From Candidatus Avipropionibacterium avicola (GTDB lineage: Bacteria; Actinomycetota; Actinomycetes; Propionibacteriales; Propionibacteriaceae), in the NCBI GenBank assembly GCA_018715445.1, contig DVLP01000291.1, positions 1 through 7,859 on the forward strand: a DNA stretch of 7,859 bases. The letters run 5' to 3'. A program made the translations under genes and the position numbers. Position 1 is the stretch's first letter. Every line of letters begins with the position of its first letter. Shown here piece by piece: positions 1 to 7,201 of this stretch. The notes below the pieces were generated by a model. That model searched no databases. It saw nothing but the letters and a program-made list of their open reading frames with translations, and was not told where the DNA came from.

Positions 1-1437
1 AACATCCCCACCATCTTCGTCTCCGGCGGTCCGATGGAGGCCGGCAAGGTCGTCGCCACCGATGGCATCGCCCGCCCCAAGCTGGACCTGATCGATGCGA
101 TGGTCATGTCGGCCGACACCTCGGTCAGCGATGAGGAGCTCGCCCTCGTCGAGCAGTCCGCCTGTCCGACCTGCGGATCCTGCTCGGGGATGTTCACCGC
201 CAACTCGATGAACTGCCTCACCGAGGCGATCGGCCTGGCCCAGGCCGGCAACGGCTCCACCCTGGCGACCCACGCCATGCGCAAGCAGCTGTTCGTCAAC
301 GCCGGCACCCGCATCGTCGACCTGGCCAAGCGCCACTACGCCGACGAGGACGACTCGGTGCTGCCGCGCGAGATCGCGAGCCGATCGGCCTTCGAGAACG
401 CCTTCGCCCTGGACGTGGCGATGGGCGGCTCGACCAACACCGTGCTGCACCTGCTGGCCGCGGCGCGTGAGGCCGAGCTCGACTTCACCGTCAGCGACAT
501 CGACGCCATCTCCCGAAAGGTGCCCTGCCTGAGCAAGGTGGCACCGAACTCGCAGAAGTACCACATGGAGGACGTCCACCGCGCCGGCGGCATCCCCGCG
601 ATCCTGGGCGAGCTGCACCGGGGTGGGCTGCTCAACACCGACGTCTCCCGGGTCGACGGTGACGGTCTGGAGCCGTGGCTGGCGGAGTGGGACATCCGTG
701 GTGGCTCCGCCTCCGCTGCAGCCCAGGAACTGTTCCTGGCGGCCCCCGGTGGTGTCCGGACCACCGAGCCGTTCTCCACCGAGAACCGGTGGGAGTCGCT
801 CGACACCGATGCCGCCGACGGCTGCATCCGTGACATCGAGCACGCCTACACCGTCGACGGTGGGCTGTGCATCCTGTTCGGCAACATCGCCGAGGACGGG
901 TGCGTGGTCAAGACCGCGGGGGTCGCCGTGGACTCGTTGGTGTTCAACGGTTTCGCGAAGGTGTACGAGTCCCAGGACGATGCGGTCACCGGCATCCTGT
1001 CCGGCGAGGTCGGCGAGGGCCATGTCGTGGTGATCCGCTACGAGGGACCCAAGGGTGGACCCGGGATGCAGGAGATGCTGTATCCCACGTCGTTCCTCAA
1101 GGGGCGCGGGTTGGGCACCAAGTGCGCCCTGATCACCGACGGCCGGTTCTCCGGCGGCACCAGCGGTCTGTCGATCGGGCACATCTCGCCCGAGGCGGCC
1201 GGCGGCGGGGTGATTGCCCTGGTGCGCGACGACGACGAGATCGCCATCGACATCCCGCAACGCTCCATCCGCCTGCTGGTCGACGATGCCGAACTGGCCG
1301 AGCGCCGGGCGGTCGAGGAGTCGCGGGAGCATCCGTACACGCCGGTGGACCGGGACCGACAGGTCTCGACGGCGCTGCGGGCCTATGCCTCGATGGCGAC
1401 CGCTGCCTCCGACGGTGCCTACCGTCGGCTGGACTGA
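1..1437 (+). CDS. ilvD: Dihydroxy-acid dehydratase, 5'-truncated by window edge
   Basis: This enzyme dehydrates 2,3-dihydroxy-isovalerate and 2,3-dihydroxy-3-methylvalerate to the 2-keto acids that precede valine, isoleucine, leucine and pantothenate; it is a cytoplasmic iron-sulfur enzyme. The frame is open from base 1 (reading [15 protein letters not shown]) for 478 residues. Visible hallmarks are the cysteine motif [19 protein letters not shown] (residues about 55-73 of the fragment), the block [28 protein letters not shown], the C-terminal blocks KVYESQDDA and [14 protein letters not shown], and [15 protein letters not shown] (from about residue 380), the region that in this family carries the proposed catalytic serine. 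It follows the long E. coli-type IlvD closely from memory, so roughly 136 N-terminal residues, including another cluster cysteine (NCDK motif), lie outside the window. The ATG at base 34 is internal, not the start. The next gene is co-directional after 78 bp. Confidence 0.97.
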   Translation, partial: NIPTIFVSGGPMEAGKVVATDGIARPKLDLIDAMVMSADTSVSDEELALVEQSACPTCGSCSGMFTANSMNCLTEAIGLAQAGNGSTLATHAMRKQLFVNAGTRIVDLAKRHYADEDDSVLPREIASRSAFENAFALDVAMGGSTNTVLHLLAAAREAELDFTVSDIDAISRKVPCLSKVAPNSQKYHMEDVHRAGGIPAILGELHRGGLLNTDVSRVDGDGLEPWLAEWDIRGGSASAAAQELFLAAPGGVRTTEPFSTENRWESLDTDAADGCIRDIEHAYTVDGGLCILFGNIAEDGCVVKTAGVAVDSLVFNGFAKVYESQDDAVTGILSGEVGEGHVVVIRYEGPKGGPGMQEMLYPTSFLKGRGLGTKCALITDGRFSGGTSGLSIGHISPEAAGGGVIALVRDDDEIAIDIPQRSIRLLVDDAELAERRAVEESREHPYTPVDRDRQVSTALRAYASMATAASDGAYRRLD

Positions 1438-1515
1438 CGCAAAAGATCTGGCGCTGCCCGGGCGTGGCACCGTAGCGTTCAGCGGGTACGCGACCTGCGA
1501 GCGAAGCCGAGCACG
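1438..1515 (+). other. ilvD-transporter intergenic spacer
   Basis: This 78-bp gap holds no convincing terminator. A perfect 8-bp palindrome GCCCGGGC lies at 1456-1463, but it has no loop and no T-tract. The transporter's frame stays open back to the ilvD stop, but no ATG, GTG or TTG occurs in that stretch, so the ATG at 1516 is the first usable start. The sequence before it (GCGAAGCCGAGCACG) has only a poor Shine-Dalgarno match. No confident promoter was seen, so read-through from ilvD or a weak local promoter are both possible. Confidence 0.4.
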
Positions 1516-2805
1516 ATGACCGACGCCCCTGTCCCCCTGCCGTCGGGGGCTGTTCCCCTGCCGTCGGACGCTGACGCCCCCGCACCGGACGATCCGCGGT
1601 GGAAGCGCAATGTCGGACTCTTCCTGACCGGTCAGCTGGTCTCGCTGTTCGGCTCCATGGTCGTGCAGTACGTCGTGATGTGGTGGGTGACGCTGGAGAC
1701 CAAGTCCGGGATGGCGATCGCGCTCTATGCCGTCGCGGCCTTCGCCCCGCAGGGCGTGGTCTCCATCTTCGGCGGCGTGTTCGCTGACCGGATGAACCGC
1801 AAACGGCTGGTGATCCTCGCCGACGCCTCGATCGCGGCCGTCACCCTGGTGCTGGCGATCGTCATGACCCTGGGGATCACCGAGATGTGGATCATCCTGT
1901 TGGCCGTGGCGATCCGGTCCTTCGGTGCCGGCGTCCAGACCCCGACGGTGCAGGCGCTGATCCCGCAGATCGTGCCCTCGGAGCAACTGATGCGGGTCAA
2001 CGGCATCTTCCAGAGCGTCAACTCGGCGATGGCACTGCTCGCGCCGGCCGCCGCGGCCGCGATCTTCGCCGGCTTCGGCATCATCCCGGTCTTCTACCTG
2101 GACGTGGTCACCGCAGTGATCGGGATCGGCTTCCTGCTGCTGGTGAGCGTGCCGACCCTGGCCCGTACCGGCGAGGCGACCAGCTATCGCCAGGACCTCG
2201 TCGAGGGGATGCGCTACATCTGGCACCACGCGGTCGTGCGGTGGCTGCTGGTCGTCTTTGCCCTGCTGTTCCTGCTGACGGTGGCGCCGTCGTTCATCAC
2301 TCCCCTGCTGGTGGCCCGCACCTTCGGTGAGCAGGAGTGGAAGCTTGCCGTGCTGGAGATCGCGTTCAGCATCGGGATGATGATCGGTGGCGCCCTGGTC
2401 GCCACCCTGCTGGCCAAACGGAGCCCGATGCGGCTGATCCTGGTGGCCACCTACGGTTTCGCCCTGTGCACCGTTGCGCTGGGGTTGAGCCCGAACCTGT
2501 GGGTGTTCTACGGCTTCATGTTCCTGTTCGGCGTCGGGGTGCCGTTGTTCTCCACGCCGTTCACCACCTTGATGCAGCAGACCGTGGAGCCGGCCAAGCA
2601 CGGGCGGGTGTTCAGCTATGTCGGCATCGTGATGGCCCTGGCCACGCCAATCGGGATGGTGGTCTTCGGTCCGCTGGCCGATGTGATCAGCGTCCAGACG
2701 TTGCTCGTGATCGCCGGGATCGTCACCGTCGCGGTGATCAGCGTCGCGATCATGCTACCGTCAGGTCGGGCCGCGATCGCCGCGAGTCAGGAACGCCACC
2801 ACTGA
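1516..2805 (+). CDS. MFS exporter, DHA3 / macrolide-efflux-like family
   Basis: This 429-residue protein is an integral inner-membrane transporter of the major facilitator superfamily, probably a proton-coupled exporter. A hydrophilic proline-rich N-terminus (residues 1-31) precedes about 12 hydrophobic segments from residue 33 ([21 protein letters not shown]) to about residue 415. The loop 2-3 signature is present as [12 protein letters not shown] (86-97). [20 protein letters not shown] (145-164) is typical of the DHA3 branch, which includes macrolide efflux proteins and the enterobactin exporter EntS. A long central loop near 212-240 ([20 protein letters not shown]) separates the two six-helix halves, as usual. 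Length is normal for the family. Substrate cannot be read from the sequence; no resistance or siderophore genes are adjacent. The N-terminal tail contains a 21-bp tandem repeat ([14 protein letters not shown]). The 3' end overlaps nadE on the other strand by 19 bp. Confidence 0.93.
   Translation: MTDAPVPLPSGAVPLPSDADAPAPDDPRWKRNVGLFLTGQLVSLFGSMVVQYVVMWWVTLETKSGMAIALYAVAAFAPQGVVSIFGGVFADRMNRKRLVILADASIAAVTLVLAIVMTLGITEMWIILLAVAIRSFGAGVQTPTVQALIPQIVPSEQLMRVNGIFQSVNSAMALLAPAAAAAIFAGFGIIPVFYLDVVTAVIGIGFLLLVSVPTLARTGEATSYRQDLVEGMRYIWHHAVVRWLLVVFALLFLLTVAPSFITPLLVARTFGEQEWKLAVLEIAFSIGMMIGGALVATLLAKRSPMRLILVATYGFALCTVALGLSPNLWVFYGFMFLFGVGVPLFSTPFTTLMQQTVEPAKHGRVFSYVGIVMALATPIGMVVFGPLADVISVQTLLVIAGIVTVAVISVAIMLPSGRAAIAASQERHH
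1534..1567 (+). repeat. 13-bp direct repeat in the transporter N-terminal codons
   Basis: CCCCTGCCGTCGG occurs at 1534-1546 and again at 1555-1567, an offset of 21 bp or seven codons. It encodes the duplicated peptide VPLPSG-A / VPLPSD-A in the cytoplasmic N-terminal tail. The in-frame period suggests a small tandem duplication by slippage. It has no evident regulatory role. Confidence 0.75.
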
Positions 2806-3611
2806 TCGTCTGGTCCGACCGGCAGGTGTCGCTTGTGCCGGCTCGTGCGGTAGCGCTGCTCCAGGTTCTGCGCGGCCTCCTCGGCGATCGTCCTGCCCTC
2901 GAGGTAGTCGTCGATCTGCTCGTACGACAGGCCAAGGCTCGACTCGTCGGTCTGACCGGGCTGCTCGTCCAACAGGTCGGCGGTCGGTACCTTGGAGACC
3001 AAGTGCTCCGGTGCCCCGAGGTGGGCCAGCAAGGCACGGCCCTGCCGCTTGGTCAGGCCGGCCAGCGGCAGTACGTCGGCCGCGCCGTCACCGAACTTGG
3101 TGAAGAATCCGGTGACCGCCTCGGCAGCATGGTCGGTGCCGAGCACCACGAGGGACCGCTGTCCGGCGATGGCGAACTGGGCGATCATGCGCTGGCGGGC
3201 CTTCACATTGCCCTTGTTGAAGTCCGTGATCGGCGTGCCGGTGGCCGTGGCGTACTCCTCGGCGATCGCGTCGGTCGCGGTACGGATGTTGAACATGAGT
3301 TGCTCCGGGGCTGCGACGAACTCCATCGCACTGCGGGCATCGTCCTCGTCGGCCTGGACCCCGTACGGCAGTCGAACCGCGACGAAGGTGGCGTCCTGGC
3401 CCCGTTCGCGCAACTCGGCGACGGCCAGGCTGGCCAGGCGTCCGGCCAGGGTGGAGTCCTGTCCCCCGGAGATGCCGAGCACGTAGCCACGAGCTCCGGT
3501 GGTGCGCAGGTAGTCGACCAGGAAGTCAATGCGTCGGCGTACCTCGGCGGCCGGGTCGATCTCGGCACGGACGCCCAGGGCGGCGATGATCTCGGACTGC
3601 AACGGATGCAT
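2787..3611 (-). CDS. nadE: Ammonia-dependent NAD+ synthetase
   Basis: This 274-residue protein catalyses the last step of NAD+ synthesis, amidation of deamido-NAD+ with ammonia and ATP through an adenylated intermediate. It belongs to the PP-loop ATPase family. The P-loop SGGQDS is at residues 48-53 ([15 protein letters not shown]), followed by [15 protein letters not shown] (78-91), [19 protein letters not shown] (158-176), [19 protein letters not shown] (186-204), PTADLLDE (209-216) and the C-terminal HKRHLPV (259-265). It resembles E. coli NadE in length and along its whole course, and there is no glutaminase (nitrilase-like) domain, so it should use free ammonia. The start is the ATG at 3611-3609. 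It has AGGA seven bases upstream (complement of 3619-3622), and the family's N-terminus [11 protein letters not shown] begins right after it. The gene lies 32 bp downstream of the methyltransferase and is probably cotranscribed with it. Its last 19 bp overlap the convergent transporter gene. Confidence 0.96.
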   Translation of the reverse strand: MHPLQSEIIAALGVRAEIDPAAEVRRRIDFLVDYLRTTGARGYVLGISGGQDSTLAGRLASLAVAELRERGQDATFVAVRLPYGVQADEDDARSAMEFVAAPEQLMFNIRTATDAIAEEYATATGTPITDFNKGNVKARQRMIAQFAIAGQRSLVVLGTDHAAEAVTGFFTKFGDGAADVLPLAGLTKRQGRALLAHLGAPEHLVSKVPTADLLDEQPGQTDESSLGLSYEQIDDYLEGRTIAEEAAQNLEQRYRTSRHKRHLPVGPDDQWWRS

Positions 3612-3643
3612 GACTCCATCCTGCCGCAGGTCCGCGGTTGCCG

Positions 3644-4399
3644 TCACGTCGTGCGGGCCTCGATCAGGTGTCGGGTGGAGTGTGCGACGAAAGGCCCGGC
3701 GGTCGTGACGAGCCGGTGGAAGTCGTACAACCGGTCGCGGTGGGCCTCGACGGTGAAGCCGGGGACCCACCACACCAGCTTGCGCAGCAGGTGCACCACG
3801 GCGCCGACGTCGTTGATCTCCATGCGCAACCGCGCGGTGCGCAGATCGACGATCTCCAGTCCGGCGGCGCGGGCCGCCCGACACTCGAGGTCGGGATCGC
3901 GGGTCGAGCGGGCCTGTGGTTGCGGACCGAGGAAGAACTCGATCAGCTCGAACGCACTGCCGGGGCCGACGTGTTGGGCGAAGTAGGTGCCGCCCGGCTG
4001 CAGCACTCGGGCGATCTCGTCCCACCAGATCGTCGCCGGGTGGCGGCTGGTGACCAGGTCGAAGGCGGCGTCGGCGAACGGCAGCGGTGGCTCGTCCGGG
4101 TCGGAGACCACGACCACGCCGCGCGGGTGGAGCAGCTCGGTCGCGCGGGTCAGGTTGGGTGGCCACGACTCGGTGGCGACGGCGGTGGCCGGGAACCGGG
4201 TGGCGGTGGCCAGCACCTCGCCGCCGCCGGTCTGGATGTCGAGGCTGGCGGTGGCCCGGCCGAGGCGTTCACCCATCCGAGCGGCATAACCCCACGGTGG
4301 TCGCTCCTCGCTCGCGCGGCCCTCGAACCAGGAGAAGTCCCACCCCGAGAGATCGGCCTGCTCGCCGTCACGCACCAGTCGCTCGAAGTCGTCATCCAT
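3644..4399 (-). CDS. Class I SAM-dependent methyltransferase, substrate unknown
   Basis: This 251-residue soluble protein has a Rossmann-type methyltransferase core. SAM motif I appears as [14 protein letters not shown] (about 51-64), with an acidic residue ending strand 2 at ATESWPPN (E77). [16 protein letters not shown] (105-120) is the usual strand-4 region, and [18 protein letters not shown] (131-148) is the post-core helix and strand typical of methyltransf_11-like proteins. Motif I is off-consensus, with Gln where the first glycine of GxGxG usually stands. The target (small molecule, RNA or protein) cannot be told. The ATG at 4399-4397 is preferred because the protein begins naturally at MDDDFERLV. 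There is no clear Shine-Dalgarno, and an in-frame TTG three codons upstream is an alternative. Much of the upstream open frame is the shadow of the divergent hydrolase. nadE follows after 32 bp, suggesting a two-gene unit. Confidence 0.85.
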   Translation of the reverse strand: MDDDFERLVRDGEQADLSGWDFSWFEGRASEERPPWGYAARMGERLGRATASLDIQTGGGEVLATATRFPATAVATESWPPNLTRATELLHPRGVVVVSDPDEPPLPFADAAFDLVTSRHPATIWWDEIARVLQPGGTYFAQHVGPGSAFELIEFFLGPQPQARSTRDPDLECRAARAAGLEIVDLRTARLRMEINDVGAVVHLLRKLVWWVPGFTVEAHRDRLYDFHRLVTTAGPFVAHSTRHLIEARTT

Positions 4400-4465
4400 G
4401 GTGGACAATCGTGCCTGACCGGGCCCTTGCCGGTCGAGGAGGTATGTCGATGATGAGCGATCGCC
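4400..4465. promoter_or_regulatory. Divergent intergenic region, methyltransferase/hydrolase
   Basis: These 66 bp separate two divergent genes, so they should hold both promoters. For the plus strand, a weak sigma-70-like pair is TTGCCG (4427-4432), a 16-bp spacer and GATGAT (4449-4454). This would start transcription only a few bases before the hydrolase GTG at 4466. For the minus strand no pair stands out. A strong purine-rich GAGGAGGT lies at 4436-4443. The promoter call is tentative because both hexamers match the consensus at only four of six positions. Confidence 0.3.
4436..4443 (+). promoter_or_regulatory. Strong Shine-Dalgarno for an out-of-frame mini-ORF
   Basis: GAGGAGGT is a near-perfect anti-16S match. 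It sits 6 bases before ATG 4450 and 9 before ATG 4453, both in a frame that stops at 4485. It is 22 bases before the hydrolase GTG (4466) and 28 before ATG 4472, too far for direct initiation there. It therefore appears to load ribosomes onto the mini-ORF rather than directly onto the hydrolase. Confidence 0.55.
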
Positions 4466-4485
4466 GTGACGATGCACGTCGATGA
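4450..4485 (+). CDS. Possible leader mini-ORF overlapping the hydrolase start
   Basis: A short frame reads MMSDRRDDARR and stops at TGA 4483-4485. An in-frame ATG at 4444, directly abutting the Shine-Dalgarno, would extend it to MSMMSDRRDDARR. ATG 4450 has a well-placed Shine-Dalgarno (4436-4443, spacer 6). The ORF overlaps the first codons of the hydrolase (GTG 4466, ATG 4472) in another frame, so ribosomes finishing it could re-initiate at the hydrolase start, a translational-coupling arrangement. The peptide is charged, with five arginines and three aspartates, and no family is recognisable. It may equally be a chance ORF, with the hydrolase translated from a near-leaderless transcript. 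Confidence 0.25.
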   Translation: MMSDRRDDARR

Positions 4486-5248
4486 ACGAGGCCACGCTGA
4501 TGCCCGACCGGTCCTCCTGGTGCACGGCGGCGGGGTGGCCGGATGGATGTGGCGTCCGCTGGTCGACGAGCTGACCCAGCGCCGCTGTCTCGTGCCGGAC
4601 CTGCCGGGTCACGACCACAGCAGCGATGAACCGTATCGGGACCACGCCAGCACCGTGGACGCTCTGGCGCGCGTCGTGGAGGCACGGGCCAAGGGTCCGG
4701 TCGATGTCGTCGGATTCTCCCTGGGAGCCCAGCTGGGGGTGATGTTGGCCAGTCTGCGACCGGAGCTGGTGGCCAGCGTCACGGTGATCAGCGCGCAGGC
4801 TCGTCCGATGAGGGCGACAAGGGCCCTGGTGACAATGGTCGGGGCGACCAGCGCCCTGGCGGGACGGACCTGGTTCGCCCGTCTGCAGGCCCGTGAGCTG
4901 TTCGTCCCGGACGCGTCGTTCGGGGACTACCTGCGAACCGCCCGCTCGATCTCGCGCGACACGCTGGTGACCTCGGTGCGGGAGAACCTGCAGTTTCGTG
5001 TGCCGGCCGCTTGGTCGCAGCAATCCGGTGCACCTGCGCTGGTGCTGGTCGGCGCGAAGGAGCGCCGCGTGATGCTCGACTCGGCGCGGGGACTGCACCG
5101 GTCACGGCCGGGCACCCAACTCGAGGTGGTGCCCGGCCGGGGTCACGGCCTTCCGTTGCAGGACCCGGTCTGGCTGGCCCAGCGACTGCAGGGTTGGTGG
5201 CAGTCAGGTCAGTCGGGACGTCCCGGAGCCACCAGCCCGGACTCGTAG
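4466..5248 (+). CDS. Alpha/beta-fold hydrolase
   Basis: This cytoplasmic serine hydrolase of the alpha/beta fold has 260 residues from GTG 4466, or 258 from ATG 4472, which starts MHVDERG and is also reasonable. The oxyanion-hole segment is VLLVHGGGVAGWMW (16-29), followed by LVPDLPGHDHSS (42-53). The nucleophile elbow is GFSLG with Ser85 (83-87), and the catalytic His candidate is His227 in GRGHGLPLQDP. Where the family usually has GxxD after strand 7, this protein has VLVGAKERRV, so Glu199 may be the acid. The cap region spans roughly 115-185. Substrate is unknown; esterase, lactonase and C-C hydrolase activities are all possible. There is no signal peptide or membrane segment. The C-terminal tail (SGQSGRPGATSPDS) is encoded antisense to the end of the response-regulator gene, a 40-bp convergent overlap. 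Initiation is odd: the best Shine-Dalgarno serves a mini-ORF just upstream. Confidence 0.88.
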   Translation: MTMHVDERGHADARPVLLVHGGGVAGWMWRPLVDELTQRRCLVPDLPGHDHSSDEPYRDHASTVDALARVVEARAKGPVDVVGFSLGAQLGVMLASLRPELVASVTVISAQARPMRATRALVTMVGATSALAGRTWFARLQARELFVPDASFGDYLRTARSISRDTLVTSVRENLQFRVPAAWSQQSGAPALVLVGAKERRVMLDSARGLHRSRPGTQLEVVPGRGHGLPLQDPVWLAQRLQGWWQSGQSGRPGATSPDS

Positions 5249-5874
5249 GCCAGCACCACCAGCTGGGCCCGGTCACGCGCCCCGAGCTTGGCCAGCAGTC
5301 GGCTGACATAGGTGCGGGCCGTGGCCGGGCTGATGTGGAGTCGGGTGCCGACGTCGGCATTGCTGAGCCCACGGCCGACCTCGGCCAGCACCTCGCGCTC
5401 ACGCGCAGTCAGTGCGTCCAGCAGTTCAGGTCGGGTCTGGTGCGCGAGGCGTCGGCCCAGCTGCTGGAGAACCGTCGTGGTGACACCCGGCGACAGCAGG
5501 GAATCACCAGCGGCCACCACCCTGATCGCCTGTCGCAGCTCGACCGGAGTGACATCCTTCAACAGGAATCCGGCGGCGCCGGCGCGGATCGCCGACAGGA
5601 TGTGGTCATCCTCGTCGAAGGTCGTCAGCATCACGACCCGTACGGAGTCCGAGGCCGGGTCACCGGCGATCTGCCGGGTCGCGGTGATCCCGTCCATCCG
5701 TGGCATCCGGATGTCCATCAGTACGACGTCGGGACGGAACTGTCGCACCAGCCCGAGTGCAGCTGCACCATCACTGGCCTCACCGACGACCTCGATGTCC
5801 CCGTCCTTCTCGGCGAGCATGCGCAGGCCGGTGCGGACCATCTCCTGGTCATCCACGAGCACGACTGTGATCAT
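5209..5874 (-). CDS. NarL/LuxR-family response regulator
   Basis: This 221-residue DNA-binding regulator is the cytoplasmic partner of the kinase encoded just upstream. The receiver domain spans residues 1-120, with the acidic pocket Asp8-Asp9, phosphoacceptor Asp54 in VVLMDIRMPRMDG, the switch Thr84 in MLTTFDEDD and Lys106 in FLLKD. The C-terminal LuxR-type helix-turn-helix spans about 154-215 (LTAREREVLAEVGRGLSNAD, then ISPATARTYVSRLLAKLGAR). Length and architecture are normal for NarL regulators. Its ATG (5874-5872) overlaps the kinase stop in an ATGA quartet, so translation is probably coupled. It may bind the intergenic region at 7050-7201 and control both its own operon and the divergent membrane genes; that is inference. 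Its last 40 bp overlap the hydrolase gene on the other strand. Confidence 0.96.
   Translation of the reverse strand: MITVVLVDDQEMVRTGLRMLAEKDGDIEVVGEASDGAAALGLVRQFRPDVVLMDIRMPRMDGITATRQIAGDPASDSVRVVMLTTFDEDDHILSAIRAGAAGFLLKDVTPVELRQAIRVVAAGDSLLSPGVTTTVLQQLGRRLAHQTRPELLDALTAREREVLAEVGRGLSNADVGTRLHISPATARTYVSRLLAKLGARDRAQLVVLAYESGLVAPGRPD
5214..5225. repeat. 12-bp perfect palindrome in the convergent overlap
   Basis: CGGGACGTCCCG is a perfect palindrome lying within the shared 3' ends of the hydrolase and the response regulator. As RNA it could form only a 4-bp stem with a 4-base loop, and no T-tract follows on either strand. It is therefore not a convincing intrinsic terminator. It may be a chance result of codon overlap. 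Confidence 0.6.
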
Positions 5875-7049
5875 GGCGTCGTCCTTGTCGGGATCTGTGC
5901 CTGCACGACAAAACCGCCACCATTGCGGTTGCCGGCGTGGAAGGTGCCACCGAGGAGTCGGACCCGTTCGGCCATGCCGGTGATGCCGTATCCGTTCGTG
6001 CGGGGATGGCTGGGTCGCCCACGCCCGTCGTCGACGATCGTGACCTGGAGCAGTCCGTCGGACTCGGTGAGGGTGACGGTGACGCTGCGGGCGTCGGCGT
6101 GACGCAGCACATTGGTCACCGACTCCTGCACGACGCGGTAGGCCGCTGCCTCGACGGCACTGGACAGGCGTGAGTCGGACAGCTCCGAGGTGAGGTCGAC
6201 GGTGATGCCGGCTGATCGCAGTTGTTCCACCAGGCTGGGGATCTGGGCGACCGTGCGGATTGCTGCGGTCGGCTCGTGATCATCCTGGGTGCGCAGGATC
6301 CTCACCAGGGAACGAAGTTCGTGCAACGAGGCGGTCGACTCCTGTCGCACGTGTGCGATCGCTGTGGCGGTCGCCTCGTCGTCCTGGCCGACTGCCTCGG
6401 CGGCCACTCCGGCATGGAGTGAGACCACCGACAGTGAGTGCCCAAGGGTGTCGTGGAGCTCTCGCGACAGCCGGGTGCGTTCCTGTTCGATGCGGGCCTG
6501 GGCATCGAGGGCACTGCGTTCCTCGGTGAGGGTGGCGATCCGGGCCTGCTGGACTCGTTGGTGACGGCTGGCCCGGATCCCGTAGCCCAGGGCGATCGCT
6601 GCAGCGATCAGCGCGATGTTGGTGATGGCGTCATGTCCCAACAGACTCCCCACCGGCTGCGGGTCGTCACGCAGCCGGAAGGCCAGCGCCACAAGGAAGA
6701 CCACGGCGCCTGCAGCCATGGCCCATCCGAGCCGGCCGGCCTCGGTTGCGCTGAAGAGTGCGGCGACGACGGGGACGGCGACGCCGAGTGTCGGCAGGTC
6801 GAGCGTGTAGTAGGCGAAGGTTGCCAGGACGCTGAGGACCAGGACGGCCACGGGCATGGTCCTTCGCAGCAGCAGGACCGAGCCGAATCCGACGGCGAAG
6901 CCGTACGCGACCAGCTGTCGGGTGGGCTGGTCAGGTGCCGACGCAGTGGGTTGCGATCCGACCGTGATGATCGTGGCCAGCACCAGGGTGACGGCAACAG
7001 CCATCACCACCGTGGGCCACGGTGACCCTCGGTCGGCGGCGCTGGACAT
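5871..7049 (-). CDS. Membrane sensor histidine kinase, DesK/NarX-like (HisKA_3)
   Basis: This 392-residue protein autophosphorylates and passes phosphate to the regulator encoded next. The N-terminal half is a sensor of about six transmembrane segments (roughly 11-30, 46-62, 65-83, 88-104, 107-124, 141-158) with only short loops and no recognisable extracellular ligand domain, so it may sense within or near the membrane. A coiled coil (163-190) leads to the dimerisation/phosphoacceptor helix RTRLSRELHDTLGHSLSVVS with His199. The HATPase_c domain shows the N box VVQESVTNVLRHADA (307-320; Asn313), DDGRG (340-344) and GYGITGMAERV (353-363). The ATG at 7049 has AGGGTGGGG immediately upstream. The stop overlaps the regulator start by 4 bp. 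The start codon sits inside an inverted-repeat region that could affect translation. The signal is unknown; the same kinase type includes the membrane-fluidity sensor DesK and cell-envelope stress sensors. Confidence 0.95.
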   Translation of the reverse strand: MSSAADRGSPWPTVVMAVAVTLVLATIITVGSQPTASAPDQPTRQLVAYGFAVGFGSVLLLRRTMPVAVLVLSVLATFAYYTLDLPTLGVAVPVVAALFSATEAGRLGWAMAAGAVVFLVALAFRLRDDPQPVGSLLGHDAITNIALIAAAIALGYGIRASRHQRVQQARIATLTEERSALDAQARIEQERTRLSRELHDTLGHSLSVVSLHAGVAAEAVGQDDEATATAIAHVRQESTASLHELRSLVRILRTQDDHEPTAAIRTVAQIPSLVEQLRSAGITVDLTSELSDSRLSSAVEAAAYRVVQESVTNVLRHADARSVTVTLTESDGLLQVTIVDDGRGRPSHPRTNGYGITGMAERVRLLGGTFHAGNRNGGGFVVQAQIPTRTTP

Positions 7050-7070
7050 GGCCCCACCCTACGAGGGTCA
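7023..7070 (-). promoter_or_regulatory. Inverted repeat spanning the kinase start codon
   Basis: TGACCCTCG (7023-7031) and CGAGGGTCA (7062-7070) form a perfect 9-bp inverted repeat with a 30-base spacer that contains the kinase ATG and Shine-Dalgarno. A competing local hairpin, ACCCT-ACG-AGGGT at 7056-7068, uses part of the same arm. In the kinase mRNA the local hairpin would cover part of the AGGGTGGGG ribosome-binding site, whereas the long-range pairing would release it into a loop. It could be an RNA control element or an operator, or it could be chance. Confidence 0.35.
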
Positions 7071-7201
7071 TCATCGGACCGCATCAACCAGCGGTCGATC
7101 CCGGTGTCGCCTCACGACGTACCTCGGGTGCACACAAGGCGTACACAGGACGAGAGCGTGGACCGATGTGTCGACGCCGGGTGATTCCTAGCGTGGACGC
7201 C
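7050..7201. promoter_or_regulatory. Divergent promoter region, two-component operon / membrane genes
   Basis: This 152-bp gap has no gene of its own and must hold promoters in both directions. For the minus strand a weak pair is TCGACC (complement of 7093-7098), a 17-bp spacer and GATGAT (complement of 7070-7075). For the plus strand a TANNNT-type -10, TAGCGT (7189-7194), lies 7 bases before ATG 7202, the spacing expected for a leaderless transcript; no good -35 is seen. Two similar elements, CACACAAGG (7131-7139) and TACACAGG (7142-7149), lie about one helical turn apart and could be regulator sites. Confidence 0.45.

Noticed and set aside
1456..1463. GCCCGGGC palindrome as an ilvD terminator
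   Set aside because: It has no loop and no following T-run; too short to terminate transcription.
2337..3986. 549-residue plus-strand open frame across nadE and the methyltransferase
   Set aside because: It is antisense to two well-recognised genes, has low-complexity GC-driven composition and no recognisable domain, so it is a shadow of high-GC codon bias.
3612..4166. N-terminal extension of nadE up to 4166
   Set aside because: NadE homologues start at the [10 protein letters not shown] region; the upstream part is an out-of-frame reading of the methyltransferase, and the ATG at 3611 has a good ribosome-binding site.
4400..5098. N-terminal extension of the methyltransferase frame to 5098 on the minus strand
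   Set aside because: The extension is the antisense of the hydrolase and has no domain character; the methyltransferase starts naturally at 4399.
5214..5225. CGGGACGTCCCG as a bidirectional terminator
   Set aside because: The stem is only 4 bp with a 4-base loop and neither strand has a T-tract after it.
5011..6102. 363-residue plus-strand frame antisense to the regulator and kinase
   Set aside because: It is a shadow ORF with no family signature; the minus-strand genes have clear domains.
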